A stretch of 58,263 nucleotides of DNA. Source: DTU018 sp029550685 (lineage in GTDB: Bacteria > Bacillota > Syntrophomonadia > Syntrophomonadales > Syntrophomonadaceae). The position numbers were made by a program, and so were the translations under genes. The DNA is taken from assembly GCA_035412805.1 (NCBI GenBank), contig DAONVO010000004.1:1-58263 (forward strand). The letters are read 5' to 3'. Positions 41,308-48,555 of this stretch are shown here, piece by piece. Positions within the stretch are counted from its first letter, which is position 1; each line of letters begins with the position of its first letter. Under the pieces are notes generated by a model. It saw only the letters and a list, made by a program, of their open reading frames with translations, made no database searches and was not told the origin of the DNA.

Positions 41308-41874
41308 TTATAGATACTCGTCGAAGTTTTCCAGAGCATCGTTTAATGCCTCTTCACTGGTGAACTCATAACTTCCGGTCCGGATCTTATCCTGAACCTC
41401 CTTAGGCAGTGCATCCACAGGCAGATTGGTAACGCGCAGCAGCTTGTCATTGTCTGGGTCTGGTCCCTGGTAAATCGCTACCCGTCCATGATATTCCTTT
41501 AAGCGGTACATGTTTTTGTCCCTGGGACACCAGTCATCAATCCTCTGACGAATAGTCAGAGTCTCACCTTCCAAGTTTAGCCGGTACCCGTCACTGGGTC
41601 TAAAGACGCTGTTTAATTCGGACATGGTCTTTCCTATCAACTGTTCCTGTTGATTATACTCTGAAATAACAATATGTTTGCATCGCGTATATTCCTGTTC
41701 GAATATTACCTGACTATCTTTATTGATTGTATAGGCATTTTCATGAGCGTTAATTACCGGTTTCTGGACCTGATTATCTGGGTTAAAATGGTTCCATAGG
41801 AAAGTTATCCCCATTCCTATACCAAATCCTGTCAACAGTACTAATACCATTAGTATGGCAGACATCCTACCCAT
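41308..41874 (-). CDS. BofC C-terminal domain-containing protein
   Basis: 188 residues. An N-terminal membrane anchor (about residues 6-26) precedes an extracytoplasmic domain. The C-terminal part, MYRLKEYHGRVAIYQGPDP with DALPKEVQDKIRTGSYEFTSEEAL, matches the BofC C-terminal domain. In Bacillus, BofC restrains the SpoIVB protease in the forespore and so delays pro-sigma-K processing. Two cysteines (in TRCKHI and DDWCPRDK) may form a disulfide. The sporulation link agrees with spmAB and ytfJ elsewhere in the window. Confidence 0.75.
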   Translation of the reverse strand: MGRMSAILMVLVLLTGFGIGMGITFLWNHFNPDNQVQKPVINAHENAYTINKDSQVIFEQEYTRCKHIVISEYNQQEQLIGKTMSELNSVFRPSDGYRLNLEGETLTIRQRIDDWCPRDKNMYRLKEYHGRVAIYQGPDPDNDKLLRVTNLPVDALPKEVQDKIRTGSYEFTSEEALNDALENFDEYL

Positions 41875-42007
41875 TGGTCATTTCACCTCTTCTGGATAGG
41901 TTTGCCAGTTTATTCATGGAGTATACATATCAATTTGTCTAACTAACGTACTTACCTGTTTTTTGTTCTTTATTGACTTTGGTATTAGGTGATAATTTAA
42001 AAAAGGC

Positions 42008-42038
42008 TTGCATAATTGCAAGTTTTCCGGTTTATAAT
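42008..42038 (+). promoter_or_regulatory. Possible promoter for the 42128 gene
   Basis: TATAAT at 42033-42038 is preceded by TTGCAT at 42008-42013 with a long 19-base spacer. TTGCATAATTGCAA there is also a small inverted repeat (TTGCA/TGCAA). A sigma-A type promoter is possible; the spacing makes it uncertain. Confidence 0.35.
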
Positions 42039-42127
42039 AAAGGTAGAAAAGTCAAACGACGTCAAATTTATTTGAATTTTTCTACAATTTGAGAGACGGT
42101 CAATCGCTTAATAAAGGAGGCGGTTTT

Positions 42128-42886
42128 ATGAAAGATAACCTCAAACTAGGTTTGGAGTATCTGGGGAACTTCGAAGGTAATTTACTGGATCCAAACATTG
42201 CGCTGGCGGAGATTTATAGCCAACCCCAATATACTCCAGCTCCATCACAACCCCTGAGTGCCGAGGATTTGGACCGTTTTGACACTTTAAGCTTAGTGAT
42301 CCCTACCGGCCCTATAGAAGGCTCATTTGACGAGCACAGCAATGTCAACTGGAAGGAACAGCTATTAGCCTTGGAAGCCAGTCTGTCCAATGGTTATGCA
42401 TGGTTATTCGAGGATGTCCGGGATGGAGAGATTATCGAGCAACCCAGTCGCCAGCTTTTACAATCTGCTATCGATCTTCTAAACCAGCAGCAAACCGACC
42501 AAAACGTGGAAGAAGTATTGGCGCTGTTTGACTCCTGGACTGGAACACCTATGGACATTCTATCTCCATATGGCGACTTTGACTTCAATCACAATATTTT
42601 TGAACATGAAGATACCTTTGAGGTGAATGTACCGGTAAGCATTATTAGCCATAAAGAAGAGATTATCGTCAAAGCTAATATTCCCTGGATAAAAGCCAAG
42701 CAATTCGAAAACCTGGACGATAAAGCTGCTGCCCAGATAGACCTGAGAAGTGTACTGTCCTTGTTGCCGGTAAAAGTAAATTCGCGGGAAGTAAAGGTTA
42801 GTTTCGAAAACGGAGAATTCCGGCTGGAAGCACCTCGTGCGGACAGCAATCTTCCTCATGCTCAACGCCAAAATAACATCGTATAA
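42128..42886 (+). CDS. Hypothetical protein with possible divergent Hsp20-like C-terminus
   Basis: 252 residues from the ATG at 42128, which has AAAGGAGG upstream. It is acidic and soluble, with no signal peptide. The N-terminal half is rich in Asp, Gln and Pro. Residues about 170-245 contain KEEIIVKANIPWIKAK and, later, REVKVSFENGEFRLEAPR, which resemble the beta-strand pairs of alpha-crystallin/Hsp20 domains but lack the usual GVL tail motif. I cannot assign a family. It stands alone on the plus strand. Confidence 0.65.
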   Translation: MKDNLKLGLEYLGNFEGNLLDPNIALAEIYSQPQYTPAPSQPLSAEDLDRFDTLSLVIPTGPIEGSFDEHSNVNWKEQLLALEASLSNGYAWLFEDVRDGEIIEQPSRQLLQSAIDLLNQQQTDQNVEEVLALFDSWTGTPMDILSPYGDFDFNHNIFEHEDTFEVNVPVSIISHKEEIIVKANIPWIKAKQFENLDDKAAAQIDLRSVLSLLPVKVNSREVKVSFENGEFRLEAPRADSNLPHAQRQNNIV

Positions 42887-42918
42887 AATCAAGTCTTAAT
42901 AATGTTGCTCAAACATAA

Positions 42919-42947
42919 AGGAGGCTAGCCCATACGGTTAGCCTCCT
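42919..42947. terminator. Bidirectional terminator
   Basis: AGGAGGCTA and TAGCCTCCT form a nine-base-pair stem around a short loop between the converging plus-strand unknown and minus-strand yebC. A-rich sequence on the left gives a T-run for the minus strand. Confidence 0.75.
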
Positions 42948-42977
42948 GACCATTTATTTCAACAAATATTTATCTGC

Positions 42978-43736
42978 TTAGGACAGTTTTTCCACTACCT
43001 CATCGGACAGTGACATGTTGGTGTAAACATTTTGCACATCATCATGATCTTCCAGCATATCAATCAGTTTAATAATACGGGATGCTAATTCAACGTCATT
43101 TATTTCAACAGTATTTTCCGGCAAGTAGACAATATCGGCTTCTTCAGCTACAAAACCTTCTTTTTCCAAAGCCTCTTTTATTTCCATAAAGGCATCTATA
43201 GAGGTTATCACCTCAAATTCTTCATCTTCATCTCGCACATCCTCGGCACCCAGTTCCAGCGCTTTGAGCATAAATTCTTCTTCATCCATATTCACATTTT
43301 TCCGTGCTATGCTGATTAATCCAACTCGTTTAAACATCCATGCTACACAGCCGCTTTCACCTAAATTTCCGTTGTTCTTAGAGAAGTAATGCCTGATTTC
43401 CGAAGCGGTGCGATTGCGGTTGTCGGTGGCTATTTCCAGCATAACTGCGACTCCGCCTGGCGCATAACCTTCGTAAACAATCTCTTCCAAAGCATCGGTC
43501 TCCAGTTCTCCGGTACCTCTTTTTATGGCTCGCATAATGTTTTCATTGGGCATATTGATAGCCTTGGCTTTCTGAACAGCCAGTTTTAGCTTAGAGTTGG
43601 AATCAGGGTCTCCTCCTCCTCCGGTACGGACAGCTATGATTATTTCCTTGGCTACCTTAGTAAATTCCTTACCGCGTTTTTCATCAGACTTAGCTTTCTT
43701 ATGCTTAATATTCGCCCATTTAGAATGCCCGGACAT
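42978..43736 (-). CDS. yebC: YebC/PmpR family transcriptional regulator or ribosome-associated factor
   Basis: 252 residues. The N-terminal MSGHSKWANIKHKKAKSDEKRG, AKAINMPNENIMRAIKRGTGE and YEGYAPGGVAVMLEIATDN are invariant YebC blocks. Family members bind DNA as regulators, and recent work links them to relieving ribosome stalling. An AGGAGG site precedes the ATG. In many Firmicutes it sits near ruvCAB, as here. Confidence 0.95.
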   Translation of the reverse strand: MSGHSKWANIKHKKAKSDEKRGKEFTKVAKEIIIAVRTGGGGDPDSNSKLKLAVQKAKAINMPNENIMRAIKRGTGELETDALEEIVYEGYAPGGVAVMLEIATDNRNRTASEIRHYFSKNNGNLGESGCVAWMFKRVGLISIARKNVNMDEEEFMLKALELGAEDVRDEDEEFEVITSIDAFMEIKEALEKEGFVAEEADIVYLPENTVEINDVELASRIIKLIDMLEDHDDVQNVYTNMSLSDEVVEKLS

Positions 43737-43755
43737 ACGTTACCTCCTTTTTTAA

Positions 43756-44424
43756 CTACCAAATACCAGGTATTATGCGCTTACTATGCTGCATATAGGC
43801 AGAATACTGGTCAGGAAAATGCTCCAGCATCAAGGCTTCTTCTACCCGTATGCGCTTTAACACTGCTGGAACCTCTAAAAACAGGATAACCAGCAAAGCG
43901 CCCCAGGAACTGAATATTAAGGCCACCGCCACCGAATTAAGCAGGGCACTTAAATACATAGGGTGGCGGATGTACTGGTAAATACCAGTCTGTACCAACT
44001 GATGCTCCTGGTACAAGGCCACCCGCAGGTTAAAATATGAACCCAGGCGGGTCAAAGCCGCATATCTCACCAGTACATTAATAAGGAATACAACAAATCC
44101 TGCATAAATAACCAGGGGTTCAAGGGAAGTCAGGCGCGACCATTGATAGGTAGTAAAATCAAATATAGCATATAACAATACCAGGAGGGAAGAAAGCTGC
44201 AGAAAAAGATAGGTGTTTTGGTCGTTATCCACTATTACCGGAGACTGGGGATCTTTATAAATAACTATCTCAATTACGGACCAGGCAAAGAACACTGCAA
44301 AGAAAGCTGTGATCACCAGAAAATCGAAGCGCGATAGTGCTTGATAAGCAAGGTATGCTACGTAAGCGAAAACAATAACCGATATTATCGTTCTTATTAA
44401 TACATTCCTCAGTCTTGGGTTCAA
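43756..44424 (-). CDS. Isoprenylcysteine carboxyl methyltransferase-like membrane protein
   Basis: 222 residues with five or six membrane spans. The C-terminal core LVQTGIYQYIRHPMYLSALLN with EEALMLEHFPDQYSAYMQ is the SAM-binding pattern of ICMT/PEMT family methyltransferases (RHPxY and EE). The bacterial substrates are generally unknown. It starts at TTG behind GGAAGGAGG and lies 14 bases after nadE, so it is likely the tail of the sulfur amino-acid operon or its read-through. Confidence 0.82.
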   Translation of the reverse strand: MNPRLRNVLIRTIISVIVFAYVAYLAYQALSRFDFLVITAFFAVFFAWSVIEIVIYKDPQSPVIVDNDQNTYLFLQLSSLLVLLYAIFDFTTYQWSRLTSLEPLVIYAGFVVFLINVLVRYAALTRLGSYFNLRVALYQEHQLVQTGIYQYIRHPMYLSALLNSVAVALIFSSWGALLVILFLEVPAVLKRIRVEEALMLEHFPDQYSAYMQHSKRIIPGIW

Positions 44425-44438
44425 AAAGGTCCTCCTTC

Positions 44439-45182
44439 CTATTTATCCCGGGGTATGATGGGTATGGGGGGCATCTGCCTTTTATGTTCACTGGCTTTTC
44501 TCATTTTTTCAATTTTCTCCACCACATGAGGTTCACCCTGGCCAGTAGCCAGGTAATGATCCAAATCCCGGTAGGTTATGCCCATTTCTTCCTCATCAGT
44601 CTGCCCTTCCCATAAGCCACCTGACGGGGCTTTGTTAATAATGCAATCTGGTATTTTCAGGTAGCGGGCTAGTTCATATACTTCTGACTTGAGCAGATCT
44701 CCCAGCAGCTGCAGGTCAGCCGCATTATCTCCATACTTGGTAGAATATCCCACATTAAGTTCACTCTTATTACTGGTGCCCAGAACCAGGTAATTACGTC
44801 CCTGGGCTGAGTAGTAAAGAGCTATCATTCTCAGCCGCGGCTTAATATTAGCCCGCAGCAATCTCCCCTTGGACCCTTCCATTTTAATATAGGATTGAAA
44901 TTGAGTTAACAGCAATGTGTAGGCATTATCAAGTTCCACTACACGGTAAGGGATATCAAACTCCTCCAGAAACATCTGGCTGTCCAAGCGATCGCTAATC
45001 TGGCTTTCACAGGGCAAGATCAAAGCCATACAGTTGTCAGGGAAGGCTCGCTTTGCAATGACAGCAGCAACTGCTGAATCCACTCCTCCGCTGACTCCCA
45101 CGACAACCCCCTCAGCTCCTGCTTGGGCTACCTGTTCTCTAAGCCAGTTTACCAGGTAATCAACCACTGCTTCTGGTTTCAT
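44439..45182 (-). CDS. nadE: NH3-dependent NAD+ synthetase
   Basis: 247 residues, the ammonia-dependent size with no glutaminase domain. The PP-loop VVGVSGGVDSAVAAVIAKRA (about residues 26-45), LGTSNKSELNVGYSTKYGD and APSGGLWEGQTDEEEMGITY are characteristic. It amidates nicotinic acid adenine dinucleotide to NAD+. It starts two bases after the cysK stop, so it is co-transcribed with it. Confidence 0.95.
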   Translation of the reverse strand: MKPEAVVDYLVNWLREQVAQAGAEGVVVGVSGGVDSAVAAVIAKRAFPDNCMALILPCESQISDRLDSQMFLEEFDIPYRVVELDNAYTLLLTQFQSYIKMEGSKGRLLRANIKPRLRMIALYYSAQGRNYLVLGTSNKSELNVGYSTKYGDNAADLQLLGDLLKSEVYELARYLKIPDCIINKAPSGGLWEGQTDEEEMGITYRDLDHYLATGQGEPHVVEKIEKMRKASEHKRQMPPIPIIPRDK

Positions 45183-45184
45183 GG

Positions 45185-46114
45185 TTAAACCTCCTCGATG
45201 TTGAACAGTTCGGTTGACATATATTTATCCATGCCATCAGCAGCAACAGCCAGCACTTGATGCCCTGAGCCCAGTTCACGGGCAATTTGCAGGGCAGCAT
45301 AAATGGCGGCACCAGATGATATTCCCACTAGTAGTGCTTCTTTGCAGGCTAGTAATCGACAGGTTTCGAAAGCTGCTTCATCTTTGACAGGAAATATGCG
45401 ATCAACCAAGTCAATATTCAACACCGTTGGTATAAATCCTGCTCCTATGCCCTGAATTTTATGTGGTCCCGCTGGTTTTCCGCTTAGAACTGCTGAGGCA
45501 TATGGTTCTACCGCTACGATCTGCACTTTGGGCAGGGATTCTTTCAGCAAGCTGGCAATCCCGGTAATGGTTCCTCCGCTGCCCACTCCACATACCAAGG
45601 CATCCAGATGTCCTTCACATTGATCCAGTATTTCTTCTGCTGTAGTCCGGTAATGGCTTTCAGCATTAGCCGGATTTTCAAACTGCTTTACCAAAAAGTA
45701 GCGCTTATCTTCCTCAGCCATTTGCCGGGCTCTTTCCACCGCTCCCGGCATACCCAGATTGGCAGGGGTTAGTACGAGTTCGGCTCCGTAGGCAGTTAAT
45801 AATTTCTTGCGTTCCTCGCTCATGTTTTCCGGCATAACTATTACCAGCCGGTATCCCTTAACAGCTGCCACCATAGCCAGCCCTATGCCTGTATTGCCGC
45901 TGGTAGCCTCCAAAATTACAGAGTCATGAGTTAGCTTGCCCTGTCTTTCTGCTTCCTCGATCATAAAAAGAGCCGGACGGTCCTTAATGCTGCCAGCAGG
46001 ATTAAATGACTCTAACTTTACATATACTTCCGCATCACCTGCTTCACCCACGTGATTCAACCGCACTACGGGGGTCTGCCCGATTAGGTCCAACACGGTA
46101 TCAGCTGCTTTCAT
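45185..46114 (-). CDS. cysK: Cysteine synthase (O-acetylserine sulfhydrylase)
   Basis: 309 residues. The PLP lysine is in NPAGSIKDRPALFMIEEA (about residue 43). The substrate loop EATSGNTGIGLAMVAA and the phosphate-binding GVGSGGTITGIAS are intact. It makes cysteine from O-acetylserine and sulfide. Within a SAM-riboswitch-led operon of homocysteine genes it handles the other branch of sulfide assimilation. It lies 13 bases after the UPF0280 gene. Confidence 0.94.
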   Translation of the reverse strand: MKAADTVLDLIGQTPVVRLNHVGEAGDAEVYVKLESFNPAGSIKDRPALFMIEEAERQGKLTHDSVILEATSGNTGIGLAMVAAVKGYRLVIVMPENMSEERKKLLTAYGAELVLTPANLGMPGAVERARQMAEEDKRYFLVKQFENPANAESHYRTTAEEILDQCEGHLDALVCGVGSGGTITGIASLLKESLPKVQIVAVEPYASAVLSGKPAGPHKIQGIGAGFIPTVLNIDLVDRIFPVKDEAAFETCRLLACKEALLVGISSGAAIYAALQIARELGSGHQVLAVAADGMDKYMSTELFNIEEV

Positions 46115-46127
46115 GATTTAACCTCCT

Positions 46128-46874
46128 TTAAATAGATACCAATTCAAGGGCTCCCCATGCTGCCATAGTATCGTTTTTTATGGCTAGTATTCCAGTTACA
46201 CCGGGTATATCTTGAGCTGCTTGCAAGGCTTGAGGCAGATCTTTCTCACTATTTATCATATTTCCTATGCGGGTGGCCGCTGCATCAGCCAAGGCTACCG
46301 GGTAACCTTTAATGACAACGGCATCAGCAGTACCGAAGCTAAGGCTGGGACCTACGGTTCCTGATGAGGTGCATATACCCATTGGCTGTTCCTCAGCGCT
46401 GATTTTTATGCCTACCCGCTGGCTGAATTTAGATTGTCCAGCATAAACGGCCACCACCCTCTCTCGCCGGCTGTTAATATATATATCTCCGCCATTTTCT
46501 ACGATAACACTTTCTACCATAGGGTCAAGCTTTTCTCCTATAGCCTGAGCTACTGCTCCAGCCACGGCAGCCATGGGTCCGACCCCGGTCAGCCGGGCAG
46601 CTTCTGCCATAACACAGGCGATAGTAGGTGCTGAGGGCAGCAGTTGAATCGGATAAAGAGACTTCTGGAACTCAGGGTGAAGTAATATATAGCTTTCCAA
46701 TTGGGCACGTAAGCGGATCAATTCCTGGCGGCACATGGAAATATGGCTATCGGAGTAGCTGGCAGCATCTACTCCAATAGCCAAATCACTTTCTTTTAGT
46801 TTGACAGTAAAATAAACCAGGTCCTGACCTCCATGCAGCTGACGATATAAACGATTGACATGCTGGTCTTCCAT
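46128..46874 (-). CDS. UPF0280 (COG2122) protein, ApbE-like
   Basis: 248 residues. Typical stretches are TGVGPMAAVAGAVAQAIGEKL, ENGGDIYINS, GICTSSGTVGPSLSFGTADAVVIKG and ADAAATRIGN. The fold is related to ApbE flavin transferases. Genetic work in methanogens tied a COG2122 protein to the sulfide-dependent homocysteine pathway together with COG1900 and NIL-ferredoxin proteins, and all three are adjacent here. The chemical role remains unsettled. It lies four bases after the ferredoxin gene. Confidence 0.9.
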   Translation of the reverse strand: MEDQHVNRLYRQLHGGQDLVYFTVKLKESDLAIGVDAASYSDSHISMCRQELIRLRAQLESYILLHPEFQKSLYPIQLLPSAPTIACVMAEAARLTGVGPMAAVAGAVAQAIGEKLDPMVESVIVENGGDIYINSRRERVVAVYAGQSKFSQRVGIKISAEEQPMGICTSSGTVGPSLSFGTADAVVIKGYPVALADAAATRIGNMINSEKDLPQALQAAQDIPGVTGILAIKNDTMAAWGALELVSI

Positions 46875-46878
46875 GAAA

Positions 46879-47304
46879 TCAGCGCACGGCCTCCTTTATC
46901 TCAAAATGAAGCTGTATAGCCCGGGTCGGGCAGCACTCCAAACACATGCCGCACACTACACATTTGCTGTTATCAAAAGATACCTCCATGGTTTCCCGAT
47001 CTATAGCCAGCGACTCCGTAGGACAAAAAGAGGCACAGGCTCCGCATTGGATGCATGTTTCCTCATGCCATACTACAGTTTCACTGAGCGGTTCTACAAT
47101 AACCCCTAAATTCTTCAGGAAATCCACTCCTTCTTTATATTTATCCCGTTCCCCCTCCAACTCGGCTACCAGATAACCCTCTTTCTGAGGATTAATATCA
47201 GCTTTTAAGATATTGACAACTAAATCATAGTTTTTGACCAAACGGTAAATTATGGGTTGCTCTGATTGGGCAGCAGAAAAGTAGCATACTATCCTATCTT
47301 TCAA
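46879..47304 (-). CDS. NIL domain / 2x[4Fe-4S] ferredoxin protein
   Basis: 141 residues from a TTG start behind GGAGGGG. Residues 1-75 form an NIL domain (VNILKADINPQKEGYLVAELEG), and residues 85-135 carry two cluster motifs, CIQCGACASFCP and CVVCGMCLECCP. Homologues fused or adjacent to COG1900 proteins supply electrons in the reductive transfer of sulfide to aspartate semialdehyde. The stop is four bases upstream of the UPF0280 start region, within the same operon. Confidence 0.92.
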   Translation of the reverse strand: MKDRIVCYFSAAQSEQPIIYRLVKNYDLVVNILKADINPQKEGYLVAELEGERDKYKEGVDFLKNLGVIVEPLSETVVWHEETCIQCGACASFCPTESLAIDRETMEVSFDNSKCVVCGMCLECCPTRAIQLHFEIKEAVR

Positions 47305-47319
47305 CCGTAACCCCTCCCT

Positions 47320-48537
47320 CTAGCGTTTGATGGTCAGTCCGTTAGGACTTCTCTCGGGTATCGATTTCAACTGAATGTCCGCGTCAGCGGATGGAATTGG
47401 CGCCACCGGATGGGTGAGTTCAAATGATCCGTTCTGTATCCATTCTTTTAAAATTTGCGCAATTTTACGGGCCCGGGGATAGCTGGACTGAGGTGTGGTG
47501 ACCACTTGCTTGCCGTTAATGGTCACCCGCCCGCTTTTAAGATCCCGGTAGTTCACATATCCCAGATCCATAGGTTTTCCATAGGGATATCCTTCGCTAT
47601 AATCCACTACCGGGCAGTAGATGTCTTCGTCCTTAACCGTAGTGTAATAAAGAATTTCCTCGTCTAGTACAGGAATAGGTATGCCTATACCCACTGCCAT
47701 AGTAGCTCCGTAGCCAATATAGCTTAAGCCTACCAGCCAATAGGGATTCATTTGTTTGAGATCTCCGATGACGGCCAGAGTACCAGCCGATGTCATGGGT
47801 ACACCGTTTTCTCCTCTGGTTACATTGGGATGATGCTGGGTTCCGTTCCAAGCCACATAGCCTATGCCGCCGCCTAAAAATATGCGGGTACCGATGCCAA
47901 TGGTCTTATAATATGGATCATTTAGCAAGGGGCTTAACTGGCCGGCAGAGGAGTAGCTGGCATTGCCAATATTGGGCTTTAATATGCCCATATACGTGTA
48001 TATGGTCCGGTCCCCCAGGTTAACAGCACAGTTGTAGTTTTGATAAGCGTTGCGAGGATTAAAAAGATAGGCTTCATTTACATCATTTATGGTAATAACA
48101 GTATCCACTTTCTTATTAGGGTAACAGTCGGTTCCATAAGCAATGGCTTCCAGGCGAATTTCTTTACCGGATACCAGGTCATGGATCACATGCCCGCCAC
48201 CATAGCTAAAACGCCCTGGGAATACTTTGTTTTCAGGATCTGTTTCCGGCAGCTGAGTCGCGCCTATGTAGGCATCCACTGCTGCAATCCCAGCATAAGC
48301 CTCCACCCCATTCAGCCATACTTTTTTCATCTTGATACGCGGCCGGGAATGCCCAAAATTAATGAAAGCACCCGACGAACACATGGGGCCAAAAGTACCT
48401 GTAGTTACCACATCGATTTCCTTAGCAGCCTTTTCCAATCCTTTTTCAGCCACAATATCAATCACTTCTTCGGCAGTTACAACCACCGCCTCACCCCGGC
48501 GAATCTTCTCATTAATTTCTTCATAACTTTTTGCCAT
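47320..48537 (-). CDS. Homocysteine biosynthesis protein (COG1900/DUF39)
   Basis: 405 residues, single-domain COG1900 without CBS domains. Recognisable segments are TTGTFGPMCSSGAFINFGHSRP, AYIGATQLPETDP, FSYGGGHVIHDLVSGKEI and GTRIFLGGGIGYVAWNGTQH; Cys in PMCSSG (about residue 54) and TDCYPNKK (about 138) may be catalytic. The family makes homocysteine from aspartate semialdehyde and sulfide in methanogens and some anaerobic bacteria, bypassing O-acyl-homoserine. It lies 18 bases after metH, and metH consumes its product. Confidence 0.92.
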   Translation of the reverse strand: MAKSYEEINEKIRRGEAVVVTAEEVIDIVAEKGLEKAAKEIDVVTTGTFGPMCSSGAFINFGHSRPRIKMKKVWLNGVEAYAGIAAVDAYIGATQLPETDPENKVFPGRFSYGGGHVIHDLVSGKEIRLEAIAYGTDCYPNKKVDTVITINDVNEAYLFNPRNAYQNYNCAVNLGDRTIYTYMGILKPNIGNASYSSAGQLSPLLNDPYYKTIGIGTRIFLGGGIGYVAWNGTQHHPNVTRGENGVPMTSAGTLAVIGDLKQMNPYWLVGLSYIGYGATMAVGIGIPIPVLDEEILYYTTVKDEDIYCPVVDYSEGYPYGKPMDLGYVNYRDLKSGRVTINGKQVVTTPQSSYPRARKIAQILKEWIQNGSFELTHPVAPIPSADADIQLKSIPERSPNGLTIKR

Positions 48538-48555
48538 TGTTTTATTCTCCCTCCC

